Assembly (NCBI GenBank): GCA_029260735.1
Contig: JAJDCR010000147.1
Location: 1 to 57,060, forward strand
Direction: 5' to 3'
Length of the DNA: 57,060 nucleotides
DNA from: Planctomycetota bacterium
GTDB lineage: Bacteria; Planctomycetota; Uabimicrobiia; Uabimicrobiales; Uabimicrobiaceae
Below, one piece after another: positions 34,006 through 43,174 of the stretch (positions are counted from its first letter, which is position 1; each line of letters opens with the position of its first letter). The position numbers were made by a program, and so were the translations under genes. The notes under the pieces are model-generated. The model had not been told where the DNA came from, did no database searches, and was given only the letters and a program-made list of their open reading frames with translations.

Positions 34006-37000
34006 ATGCAAGGTGATTTCAATGTAGGAGATACGATTGACTCCCGTTATCAACTAAAAAGTGTCTTAGGAGGCGGGAGAGTTGGTCAAGTGTACTTGGC
34101 TCAAGACCTGCAAAAAGGGGGAGATATTGCCATTAAAGTTTTGGCCAATAGCCTCCGAACAGAAAGAGACAGAGCTTTCTTTTCCCGAGAATTCACTGCC
34201 ATTAAAAACCTCAATCATCCTGGGGTTGTCCAAGTTTATGAGCAGGGGATTGACTACTTTACGATGGAATACATTGAGGGAGACTCGCTTTCCCAGTTCC
34301 AAGAAAGTGAAGTCTCACTGATTTTTGAAGTGGGTATTGAGATTACCAGAGTTTTAGATTATATTCATCGCCAAGGTGTTATTCATCGTGATCTAAAGCC
34401 CGAAAATATCAAAATTACCTCAGAGCAAAAAGTCAAAATTATTGATTTTGGCTTTGCTACTTGTGATAACCTCCCTAGCTCTACTTCTGAGTCTTTTATT
34501 GCAGGAACCATAAACTATATGGCTCCTGAGATGATAAAAGGTTTTCAGGTAGATCCTCGAACGGATCTTTACTCCCTAGGAGTGATTTTTTATGAACTCG
34601 TAACGGGACAACTTCCCTTTAAGAGCTCTGACCTTGCTACAACTATGGTTAAGCAAGTGGAGACGGTTCCCCCCCTTCCTAGTAATTTTAATAAGAAGGT
34701 AACAAGTGGTTTCCAAGGCATTATTATGAAGCTCATGGAAAAATCACCTTCTCATCGATTTCAATCGACCGAAGAACTTTTGCGAGCAATGCTACGTATC
34801 GCTGGCCATACGGATTTTTTGGATATCCGAGTGGATAAAGGGCGTAAATTTCTTTCCTCACCACGCACCATTGGGTTAGATGAAAATTTAAAGAGACTAG
34901 AGAAAGCTTTAGGTAAAGCTACTCGAAGCCGAGGTCGTTTTATTGTTTTGCATGCCTCAGAGGGGTTAGGAAAGACAAGGTTGCTTCGAGAATTTCAATC
35001 TCGCAGCGCTCGCTCTGGACGATTTATGCTAGAGGTGAACTGCGAAGAAGTGAGTGGATTAGAAGTTTTTGGAAGTATTATTGATCAGATTTTTTCTTCT
35101 CTAGAAAGATCAGAAGAAACATTTTTGAAAGAACTCGTCGGACGCTGGGGAAGTACTTTGACCCTACTTTCTCCCCATCTTAATCAACGTAATTGTTTAA
35201 AGGAATGTGTTCGGGAAGAAAACCTTTCTCCAGAGGAATTAGGGGAAAGAATTTGTCAGTTCTTCATCGAAATATCTCATCACTATTTCCTTTGTATTTG
35301 TTTAGATAATCTGCACCGCTTAGACTATCGATGTAGTTTAATTCTTTTTGCTTTGGCTGAGCAATCCATGAATCACTCTATTCTTTTGTGTGGAACCTAT
35401 CGAAGTAACTTCGGAACTAAAGAGAGTTCTTTGGAAAAAATGCTTCCTCGTTTTCGAATAGAGAGAGTGTGTGAAGAAATTGAACTGATTCCTTTTTCTA
35501 AGGATCAACTGTCCCGCTTTCTTGCATCAATGGTTGATAAAGACTATATTGACAGTGAACTGAGGGACAAAATCTTTGAAATCAGTCGTGGGATTCCTCT
35601 CTTGGCAGAAGAGACCTTTAAAAATCTTGCCGATGATGGTTTGATTTACCGTCAAGGAGGAGAGTGGAAAATTGAGATCGATGACTTGCGCAAAGTTCGT
35701 CGGCCCAATTTATTAGAAGAGTCTCTGGTTGAGAAATATCAGAATTTAGATGAAACTTTGATTTTAATTACCCAAATGGCCGTTGTTGTGGGACAACATT
35801 TCCAACTTAAATTTTTGGAAAAATTATCAGGAATAACTCTTGATACATTAAAGCATTTACTACCTAAGCTACTCAGCCAAGGTTTTTTAGCAGAAGTACG
35901 CGAAAACGGAGAAGCAGGCTTCATTATAGGCTCTCCTCGTCTAGGTGAACTTATCTATGAGAAAATCCCTCCTTCTTTCCGAGAAGAACTTCATCTAAAA
36001 GTGGCGGGCCTTTTAGAAATAGAAGCTACCAAGCGAAGACCTTATTCCGAAGAGCTTGCCTATCATTATAGAAATGCTCAAGTTTCTGAGAAAGCCATTG
36101 CTTTTTCGATAGAAGCAGGAGAGCTTTGCGAAAAACAGTTTTTCTATAGCACAGCAATTAAACATTACAAAAATGCTCTTGAGCTAGTAGAAGAAAGCTC
36201 GGGGCAGCAAAAAAAATTGGATCTTTTTGGAAAACTGGGACAAATATATTTTCAGATAGGTAACTACGATACAGCCTTGTCTTACTGCAAAGAAGGACTG
36301 GCTTTAGCTCAAGCAGAAAAAAGTGAAGAGTCTATTTTTCTGAAAGGACTAGGGCTTAATTATCTAAAAAAAGGTCAGCTTCAAGAGTCTTTGGAAAATT
36401 TTGAGATTTTAACGAGCACTCTTCGAGGGCAGAGTCAAGAGATGGCGGAAGAACTTACTATGATGGCTTCTGTTTATATTGCGATGGGAGAGTACACGCA
36501 GGCAGAGTCTATTTTGAAAGAAGTTCTTGATTTAGCACGGGATCAGAAAAATCGAACACTACAGGCCTCTATCTATAACTCTTTTGCCGAAATTCAGTAC
36601 ATGAGAGGGCAGTGGCCTAACTCTATGAACTATTATTTACGTGCCTTTGATTTACTTCAGCTATCTGAGCGATTGAGCTTAAAAGCTCGTGTTGCCAAGG
36701 GGATAGCTCAAATATATATTCAAAAAGGACGTACTCAAGAGGCTTATCGTTATTTGGAAGAAGCTCTTTATCTTAGTCAATTAACTGGTGATCGAGAATA
36801 TCAGGTTCTGGTAGAAATAGATTTTGGACTTCTCTGTGAGTACCGAGGGCAACTAGGAAAAGCAATAGATATGTTCCGAGAGTGCCTAGAAAAAGCAGAA
36901 GATCTTCAGATCCGGCTAGGAGAAGCCTATGCTGCTTTGCATCTGGCTCGTACAACTAACCTTTGTGAAAAAGGACGAGAGCCTATTGAATTGATATCCC

Positions 37001-39093
37001 GTAGTCTTCATATTTTTCGAGAGCACAAGGTTCTTTGGGGCATTGCCGAAGCTAATCGAGTTTTGGCAGTAATATATAGCGACCAAGGAGAATATGAAAG
37101 AGCTTTAGAAGCTTTTAGTTTAAGTGAAAAAAGCTTTACAAATATCAATATGCGCTGGGTTTTAGTCTCCATTTATACAGGAGTAGCTCGGGTTCTTCGT
37201 AAAGTAGGGCGTATCGAAGAAGCGAATAAAACTCTGAACAAAGCTCTGCGTCGAGCGAAGAGGTATGATGATGATCTTATGCTCGGGAAAATTCATATCC
37301 AATATGCTCTTTTTTGTGTCGAAAGTGGGCATGATAATGAATCTCTTGAACATTTTATTTCGGCGACGGTTTTACTGGAGAGAGTTTCTTGTGTTTTGGA
37401 GTTAGCTCAAGCTTACTATGAATATGGACGAGTTCTCCTTGATTTTGAACGAAAAGGAGAAAGTGGATTTATCCGTGTGGCTATTCATCAGTTAGAGAAA
37501 GCCAGTGAAATTTATCGAAAAGCTGGTATGCAGAACATGCTTAATCGGACAGTGCTTTTGATAAAGGAATGTGAGAGAGAAAGTGGAAGTGCCTTTCAGA
37601 GGCATGATCTCGCGGTTAAACTAAGGGAATTTGACCACGAAATATCTCAACTAGAACGAGAAAGTGAACAAGAACTGGAAGATATAAAAGCAGATTTTCT
37701 ATCTCAAATAGGAGAGGACATGGATCGCAACGAAGTATTGGCGACAATGGAAGCCAAAATTACGCTGGTTAAAGAGAATATGAATCAACGTCTTGAAGAG
37801 ATCCGAACCAAAAACAGCAACCTTCTTGCCCAAGTAGAAGAGCTCAAGTCGGAAAGAGAGAGTCTTCTGATTTTGCAAAAAATTTCCAACACCATTAACT
37901 CCGTTTTAGATTCAGATAAGCTCTTAAATTTGATTATGGATATGGTTGTAAAGGAGCTAAGAGCGGAGAGAGGTTTCTTGGTTTTGAAAAATGCCCAAGG
38001 TGATTTAACCTTCAAAGCGGCTCGTAATATTGATGAAGAAGAACTTTCTATTACCGAAACAAACCTCTCCACAAGTATTGTCAAAAAAGTAATTCGAACA
38101 GGAGAGGCCATCTTGACTTCTGATGCCCAAGCTGATGGACGTTTTCAGTCTCAGTCGATCACAGAGCTTAAGTTAAGCTCTATCCTCTGTGTCCCTTTTA
38201 CGATTAAAGACAAAACTTTAGGAGCGGTTTATGTCGATAATCGCTTTATCTCTGGTTTGTTTACAGGAAAAGATTTAGACTTTTTGGTTTCTTTTTCCCA
38301 TCAAGCGGCCATTGCGATTGAGAATGCTCTTTTGTATGAAGAGCTCAAAGACAAAGAGCGTATGGAGCAAGAACTTAATATTGCTGCTCGAATCCAAGCG
38401 GGTCTTTTACCAAAAAGTCATCCCGAAGTAAAAGGGATTGAAGTCTATGGGAAAATGATACCCGCACGCAAAGTGGGAGGAGATTACTATGACTACATTG
38501 TTTCTCCCGATAATAAACAGCTTTCGGTTGTTATCGGAGATGTTTCCGGAAAAGGCATTCCTGCTGGTTTAGTTATGGTAATGGCTCGCTTGGTTTTAAA
38601 TTATTTTTTACGGGAAGATAAATCTACCAAGGAGATTTTACTGACAACAAACCGCCTTTTGAAAGACAATACAGAACCTTTTATGTTTATGTCTATGCTT
38701 CTCGCCCGCTGGGATAGTGAAAGTTCAAAGTTAGTTTATACGGGAGCTGGGCATGAAAACTTGATTGTCTGTCGGCAAGGAGGAGAGTTAGAAGTTATAC
38801 CGGCGGGAGGAGTGGTCTTGGGAGTTAAAGACAGCATTGAGGACTTACTCGAAGAAAAAGAATTACCTTTAGAGTCGGGGGATACAGTTATTCTATACAC
38901 AGATGGAGCGACCGAAAGCATTTCTCCCGCATCGGAAATGTTGGAGCTAGACGGCTTTCTTAAGATGGTGAAAAAACACCAAAATAAACCCCCGCGTGAA
39001 ATTGTTCACTCTTTATTAGAGGACCTACGTAACTTTGTGGGTCACGGTGAACAACATGACGACATTACTTTTACAGTTTTACGAAAAATCTAG
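34006..39093 (+). CDS. Giant Ser/Thr kinase - AAA-like ATPase - TPR - GAF - PP2C phosphatase
   Basis: A 1695-residue signalling protein. Order: an intact Hanks-type kinase (about 14-270; glycine loop 21-28, K44, HRDLKPEN with D129, DFG with D147, APE as MAPEM); an AAA-like NTPase (about 295-640, P-loop ASEGLGKT); many TPRs (about 690-1180, e.g. YDTALSYCKEGLALAQ); a coiled coil (about 1210-1282); a GAF domain (about 1283-1445, ISNTINSVLDSDKLLNLIMDMV); and a SpoIIE/PP2C phosphatase (about 1458-1695: GGDYYDY, GDVSGKGIPAGLVM, ILYTDGATES, HDDITF). The kinase-ATPase-TPR-GAF start is like the 'trifunctional' kinases that end in a histidine kinase, but here a phosphatase replaces it. PP2C enzymes of this type dephosphorylate STAS proteins, and one is encoded at 2487-3509. 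No membrane segment. mnmG follows 8 bp downstream. Confidence 0.92.
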   Translation: MQGDFNVGDTIDSRYQLKSVLGGGRVGQVYLAQDLQKGGDIAIKVLANSLRTERDRAFFSREFTAIKNLNHPGVVQVYEQGIDYFTMEYIEGDSLSQFQESEVSLIFEVGIEITRVLDYIHRQGVIHRDLKPENIKITSEQKVKIIDFGFATCDNLPSSTSESFIAGTINYMAPEMIKGFQVDPRTDLYSLGVIFYELVTGQLPFKSSDLATTMVKQVETVPPLPSNFNKKVTSGFQGIIMKLMEKSPSHRFQSTEELLRAMLRIAGHTDFLDIRVDKGRKFLSSPRTIGLDENLKRLEKALGKATRSRGRFIVLHASEGLGKTRLLREFQSRSARSGRFMLEVNCEEVSGLEVFGSIIDQIFSSLERSEETFLKELVGRWGSTLTLLSPHLNQRNCLKECVREENLSPEELGERICQFFIEISHHYFLCICLDNLHRLDYRCSLILFALAEQSMNHSILLCGTYRSNFGTKESSLEKMLPRFRIERVCEEIELIPFSKDQLSRFLASMVDKDYIDSELRDKIFEISRGIPLLAEETFKNLADDGLIYRQGGEWKIEIDDLRKVRRPNLLEESLVEKYQNLDETLILITQMAVVVGQHFQLKFLEKLSGITLDTLKHLLPKLLSQGFLAEVRENGEAGFIIGSPRLGELIYEKIPPSFREELHLKVAGLLEIEATKRRPYSEELAYHYRNAQVSEKAIAFSIEAGELCEKQFFYSTAIKHYKNALELVEESSGQQKKLDLFGKLGQIYFQIGNYDTALSYCKEGLALAQAEKSEESIFLKGLGLNYLKKGQLQESLENFEILTSTLRGQSQEMAEELTMMASVYIAMGEYTQAESILKEVLDLARDQKNRTLQASIYNSFAEIQYMRGQWPNSMNYYLRAFDLLQLSERLSLKARVAKGIAQIYIQKGRTQEAYRYLEEALYLSQLTGDREYQVLVEIDFGLLCEYRGQLGKAIDMFRECLEKAEDLQIRLGEAYAALHLARTTNLCEKGREPIELISRSLHIFREHKVLWGIAEANRVLAVIYSDQGEYERALEAFSLSEKSFTNINMRWVLVSIYTGVARVLRKVGRIEEANKTLNKALRRAKRYDDDLMLGKIHIQYALFCVESGHDNESLEHFISATVLLERVSCVLELAQAYYEYGRVLLDFERKGESGFIRVAIHQLEKASEIYRKAGMQNMLNRTVLLIKECERESGSAFQRHDLAVKLREFDHEISQLERESEQELEDIKADFLSQIGEDMDRNEVLATMEAKITLVKENMNQRLEEIRTKNSNLLAQVEELKSERESLLILQKISNTINSVLDSDKLLNLIMDMVVKELRAERGFLVLKNAQGDLTFKAARNIDEEELSITETNLSTSIVKKVIRTGEAILTSDAQADGRFQSQSITELKLSSILCVPFTIKDKTLGAVYVDNRFISGLFTGKDLDFLVSFSHQAAIAIENALLYEELKDKERMEQELNIAARIQAGLLPKSHPEVKGIEVYGKMIPARKVGGDYYDYIVSPDNKQLSVVIGDVSGKGIPAGLVMVMARLVLNYFLREDKSTKEILLTTNRLLKDNTEPFMFMSMLLARWDSESSKLVYTGAGHENLIVCRQGGELEVIPAGGVVLGVKDSIEDLLEEKELPLESGDTVILYTDGATESISPASEMLELDGFLKMVKKHQNKPPREIVHSLLEDLRNFVGHGEQHDDITFTVLRKI

Positions 39094-39101
39094 GTGTAGA
39101 A

Positions 39102-40934
39102 ATGTTACAAGAAAATTATGAAATTATTGTGGTGGGAGCTGGGCATGCAGGAGCAGAAGCAGCTCTAGCCAGTGCTCGTTTAGGGATGAAGACCCTTCTC
39201 GTGACGATGGACATAGATCGTATTGCCCAGATGTCTTGTAATCCTGCGATTGGGGGACTAGGCAAAGGGCATTTAGTTCGAGAATTAGATGCTCTTGGCG
39301 GAGAAATGGCCCGAGCTATCGATGCTACAGGAATTCACTTTAAAATGCTGGGCCGCAGTCGAGGACCAGCTATTCATGGCCCTCGTGCTCAGGCAGATCG
39401 ATTGGCTTACCAAACCTACATGAAAAAAGTTGTTGAAACAACTCAAAACTTGCTCTTACGACAAGACCGAATAGAAGGTCTTTTAGTGAAAGATGATAAG
39501 GTTGTGGGACTTCGTTGTCTTTCGGGAGCGGAGTACCATGCCCCAGTCGTGATTTTAACCACGGGGACTTTTCTGAACGGGATGATTCACCTAGGTTTAA
39601 AAAACTATAGCGGAGGACGTGCCTCGGAACCAGGGCCAGGAGAATGTAGCCGAAGCCTCAAAGATCTTGGTTTTGTTATATCACGCTTGAAAACAGGAAC
39701 TCCTCCCAGGATCAATGCTCAAACTATTGACTTTAGTGTTTGCGAAGCGCAAGAGCCTGATGAAGTGATCCAACCTTTTTCTTATCAGACCAAGGAAATT
39801 ACGCAAAAACAACTCAATTGCTATATCACCCATACAAACGCAAAAACTCACGAAATTATTAAAGCAGGTCTCGATGAATCACCTCTTTATTCTAGCGGAG
39901 GGGAGTTACGCAATAGTATAGGACCACGCTATTGTCCCGCTATTGAAGACAAAATAGTTCGTTTTCCTGACAAAGATCGTCATCAAATATTTCTTGAACC
40001 AGAGGGCTGGAGTACACAAGAAGTTTACTGCAATGGAATATCTAGCTCCTTGCCTCCCCATATTCAAAAAGCTTATGTTCATTCGATTAGAGGCTTAGAG
40101 AATGCTGATATTATGCGCTTTGGTTATGCAGTAGAGTATGATTTTGTTCCTCCCACTCAAGTTTTTCCTAGTTTAGAAACAAAAAGAGTAGAAGGGTTGT
40201 TCTTGGCTGGACAGATCAATGGAACTACAGGCTACGAAGAAGCGGCTGTTCAAGGTTTAATGGCAGGGATTAATGGCGCTCGTAAAATCCAAGGCAAAGC
40301 GCCTATTGTTTTGACACGAGACCAAGCCTACATCGGAGTGCTAATTGATGATCTCGTCACTCGGGGCACCAATGAACCCTACCGAATGTTCACCTCACGA
40401 GCAGAGTATCGCCTTATTCTTAGGCAAGATAATGCGGACATACGTCTTATGGAGCTGGGCTATGAAATTGGTTTAATCTCCTCTGATCAAAATAACTCCC
40501 TTTTGGAGAAGAAAAGAAAAGTAGGTGAATTAACCAAGTTACTTGAAAAAAAGAAACACTTGAATACTCCCCTTGTGAAGATACTTCGTCGACCAGAAAT
40601 GGACTGGGCAGGACTTTGTGAAATAGATCCTGACTTAAAAGTCTGGAACACGGACCCTGAAGTAACGGAACAAGTGCATATTGAAGTGAAATACGAGGGG
40701 TACATTGGACGGCAGGCCGCGCAAATTGAAAAGTTTAAAAAACAAGAGAAAAAACTTTTACCTCTGGATTTAGATTACTATAAAATACCTTCTTTGAAGC
40801 GAGAGACCCAGGAAAAATTGACTGCCCATCGTCCTCTTTCAGTAGGTCAGGCTTCGCGAATCCCGGGAGTAACTCCTTCTGATATTTCTGTTTTATTGAT
40901 TTATTTATCTGGAAAATATCCTGCAATTGCTTAA
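39102..40934 (+). CDS. mnmG: tRNA uridine-5-carboxymethylaminomethyl modification enzyme MnmG
   Basis: A 610-residue FAD enzyme (GidA) that with MnmE modifies the wobble uridine of several tRNAs. It shows the FAD-binding VVGAGHAGAEAALASARLG, the family signature CNPAIGGLGKGHLVRELDALGGEM, a second signature GLFLAGQINGTTGYEEAA, and the C-terminal MnmE-binding helical domain (RIPGVTPSDISVLLIYL). Length is typical. AGGTG lies 6 nt before the ATG, immediately after the kinase/phosphatase stop, so it may be read through from that gene. mnmE is not in the window. Confidence 0.97.
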   Translation: MLQENYEIIVVGAGHAGAEAALASARLGMKTLLVTMDIDRIAQMSCNPAIGGLGKGHLVRELDALGGEMARAIDATGIHFKMLGRSRGPAIHGPRAQADRLAYQTYMKKVVETTQNLLLRQDRIEGLLVKDDKVVGLRCLSGAEYHAPVVILTTGTFLNGMIHLGLKNYSGGRASEPGPGECSRSLKDLGFVISRLKTGTPPRINAQTIDFSVCEAQEPDEVIQPFSYQTKEITQKQLNCYITHTNAKTHEIIKAGLDESPLYSSGGELRNSIGPRYCPAIEDKIVRFPDKDRHQIFLEPEGWSTQEVYCNGISSSLPPHIQKAYVHSIRGLENADIMRFGYAVEYDFVPPTQVFPSLETKRVEGLFLAGQINGTTGYEEAAVQGLMAGINGARKIQGKAPIVLTRDQAYIGVLIDDLVTRGTNEPYRMFTSRAEYRLILRQDNADIRLMELGYEIGLISSDQNNSLLEKKRKVGELTKLLEKKKHLNTPLVKILRRPEMDWAGLCEIDPDLKVWNTDPEVTEQVHIEVKYEGYIGRQAAQIEKFKKQEKKLLPLDLDYYKIPSLKRETQEKLTAHRPLSVGQASRIPGVTPSDISVLLIYLSGKYPAIA

Positions 40935-41010
40935 AAAAAAGTTTGGCAGAAGCTTTTATTCTGGTGATATTCTAGTCTTCGCCTGACAAAAATCACTCTT
41001 CATTTTTTAT

Positions 41011-41038
41011 TTGCGCAATAGGATAATTTGTGTATAAT
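41011..41038 (+). promoter_or_regulatory. Putative promoter of the pilus operon
   Basis: TTGCGC (41011-41016) and a perfect TATAAT (41033-41038) are 16 bp apart. Transcription from about 41045 would give a leader of roughly 194 nt before the pilM-like start. Confidence 0.55.
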
Positions 41039-41044
41039 AATCGG

Positions 41045-41238
41045 ATCTTTTGACTGATGGAAGCTATCTGTAATAATCAACTTTGATTCTACAGACCATG
41101 AAGATTACCAGGCAACTTACCCCTATCTATCTCGCCTGGTCTTATTTTTGTAACCCCCCTACTTATCAGTAATTAGGGGCTGGATAGAGATGGCTGTAAC
41201 TACCAATCAGAGTATGACTCATATTTAAGGAAGACGAA
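41045..41238 (+). promoter_or_regulatory. Structured leader with mutually exclusive pairings
   Basis: Three hairpins follow the promoter. H1 pairs 41067-41072 with 41090-41095 and 41075-41080 with 41083-41088. H2 pairs ACCAGGC (41107-41113) with GCCTGGT (41134-41140) and runs into CTTATTTTT, like a weak intrinsic terminator. H3 pairs CCCCTA (41156-41161) with TAGGGG (41174-41179). The H2 loop holds a second CCCCTA (41120-41125), so the single TAGGGG can either close H3 or form a pseudoknot with the H2 loop. Competing pairings beside a terminator-like element are typical of attenuators and riboswitches. No known class was recognised. Confidence 0.45.
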
Positions 41239-43161
41239 ATGGCGAGCAATGAAGTTTGGGGCATTGATATAGGGAAATCCAGCATCAAAGCCTTGAAAAT
41301 GAAAAAGGTGAAAAATCAGCTTGAAATTATTGGAATAGAAATAGTTGAGTTTGAGCAAGCTGGTTCTGAAACAGATGAGGGAAATCGGGAAGAACAAATC
41401 CGCCAAGCGTTGACTGAATTTCAAGCTCGTAGCAAGATCAAAAAAGAAAAAGTTTATGTTTCTATTCCTGGTCAAGCCACATTCAACCGTCTTATCACTA
41501 TTCCTCCTGTTGAAGCCAAGAGAATTAGTGAAATTGTTAGTTATGAAGCTCAACAACAAATTCCCTTTCCTATCAATGAAGTTATTTGGGACTATCAAGT
41601 TATTGGAGAGGTTGGTAAGGCTGCAGAAGAGCGCGAAGTTATGCTTTTTGCTGTGCGCAAAGAAATTATTAACAACTTTCTCGACAATATAACCAATGCC
41701 GGCCTCAAAGTAGATGGTATTCAGATAGCTCCTCTTGCTATTTATAACTTTATTCGCTATGAACAAGCTGATATGAGCGCTTGTGTGGCGATTGATATTG
41801 GAGCTGAAAATACGGATTTAGTCGTGATTGATCACGATAAACTTTGGCTACGAGCTCTCCCTTCAGCGGGTGATGACATTACCAAAGCTTTGCAAAAAAG
41901 ATTCAATGTTCCTTATCAAGAGGCAGAAAAACTTAAGATTAAGTCGGGAAAAACGAAGCAGTCAAAAAAGATTTTTGAGGTAATGAAGCCGGTTTTAAAA
42001 GATCTTGTGGGAGAAATTCATCGTTCTGTCGGTTATTACAAATCGATGTCCAAAGATATTAAATTCGAAAAAATGATTTTTATGGGAAATGCCACAAAGC
42101 TCTCGGGTTTTGAAAAATTCTTTTCCCAGAATTTGCAATATGAAATTGGCGTATTAGATAAGCTTTCAAATATTCGCGTCTCTCCCAAAATCAATGTCAA
42201 CCTTTTTCAGACGAATATTGCTACTTTTGCTGTGAGTATGGGTCTTGCTCTCCAAGGTCTGGGGATGGCAACTAATGATATCAAACTACTTCCTCCAGAA
42301 ATGTTGAAAGGTAGAGATAAGGAAAGACAAAAGCCCTTCTTGATTGCTGCAGTGGCTATGATGTCCTTCTTTCCTATATATCCTTACATTACCTATAGTA
42401 ATATTAACGCAGAGATAGATGACCATAATAATCAAATAGGGCCTACTGCTAATAGTATCAAGGAAAAAGAACAGAAACTAGGGGAAGTCTCCAACTACGA
42501 AGCCTTTAAGAAAGAAGTTAGAGGGTATAGTAGCATTGGAGAAACTCGAGGAGTTTGGATTAAATACTTTAATAATGTAAATGCAAAATATTTGGCTGCT
42601 AATAAAGTAATTGATGAAACTCGCCAAAACAAAATTTGGCTTCTTGGTCACAGCGTGAAAAAAGACGGCGAAGGTAATGTTCTCCAAGCTTCCTTAAAAA
42701 CTTCCTTTTTAGGATTAAAGGAAGGGAATATTAAAGATCCGGTGGAGGACTTAGCTTACTTAGATAAGTACCTGATTCTTCCTCTGCGCTACAGTGAAGA
42801 TGGCGAAAATAAACTCTTTGATTTGAAGATGGATTACGCTAAAACCCTCGAAGAAGGTAAGTTTTCCGAAGAATTAAAAAATGAATTTGCGAACAATCAA
42901 CAAAACCTTGCTATGGAAAGTATCGATATATCAGGGCAAGGAGATCGCTGGCGAATTGTTGATAAACAAAATAAACTCTACTATGTGGTTGTCAAGGGTG
43001 GCGAAAACCTTAGCGTTTACTATGCTTTGTATGAAGAAGTGAAAATATCGGACACCGAAGGAAACGAATACAAGACAGATCTTTTTAATAAAGAAGATGA
43101 ATTTGGGGAACCTAAGGTGTATTTTCGGGCGAGCATTAACATGAAAGTACGGATCAACTAG
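41239..43161 (+). CDS. PilM-PilN-like fusion, pilus/secretion assembly protein
   Basis: A 640-residue protein. Residues 1 to about 350 are an actin-like PilM domain: GIDIGKSSIKALKM (phosphate-1), AIDIGAENTDLVVI (phosphate-2) and MIFMGNATKLSGFEKF (adenosine region). Right after it comes NDIKLLPPEML, the start motif typical of PilN, a membrane helix (about 370-390), a coiled coil and a periplasmic domain of about 200 residues. This matches GspL-like fused proteins and the Akkermansia Amuc_1101-type PilM. The actin-like part should bind the cytoplasmic platform and the rest span the inner membrane. A good ribosome site (AAGGAAG) precedes the ATG. It is the first gene of a three-gene pilus operon. 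Confidence 0.82.
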   Translation: MASNEVWGIDIGKSSIKALKMKKVKNQLEIIGIEIVEFEQAGSETDEGNREEQIRQALTEFQARSKIKKEKVYVSIPGQATFNRLITIPPVEAKRISEIVSYEAQQQIPFPINEVIWDYQVIGEVGKAAEEREVMLFAVRKEIINNFLDNITNAGLKVDGIQIAPLAIYNFIRYEQADMSACVAIDIGAENTDLVVIDHDKLWLRALPSAGDDITKALQKRFNVPYQEAEKLKIKSGKTKQSKKIFEVMKPVLKDLVGEIHRSVGYYKSMSKDIKFEKMIFMGNATKLSGFEKFFSQNLQYEIGVLDKLSNIRVSPKINVNLFQTNIATFAVSMGLALQGLGMATNDIKLLPPEMLKGRDKERQKPFLIAAVAMMSFFPIYPYITYSNINAEIDDHNNQIGPTANSIKEKEQKLGEVSNYEAFKKEVRGYSSIGETRGVWIKYFNNVNAKYLAANKVIDETRQNKIWLLGHSVKKDGEGNVLQASLKTSFLGLKEGNIKDPVEDLAYLDKYLILPLRYSEDGENKLFDLKMDYAKTLEEGKFSEELKNEFANNQQNLAMESIDISGQGDRWRIVDKQNKLYYVVVKGGENLSVYYALYEEVKISDTEGNEYKTDLFNKEDEFGEPKVYFRASINMKVRIN

Positions 43162-43174
43162 GAGAGTATTAGGG

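Larger units (their letters stand above)
40935..41238. other. Promoter and leader region of the pilus operon
   Basis: The 304 bp between mnmG and the pilM-like gene contain no reading frame I can support. A good promoter lies at 41011-41038 and the following 190-200 nt form a structured leader; both are listed separately. Confidence 0.7.

Noticed and set aside
41200..41766. 188-codon minus-strand frame
   Set aside because: Lies antisense to the well-supported pilM-like gene and its leader. Composition is Phe/Asn-rich as expected for a shadow frame.
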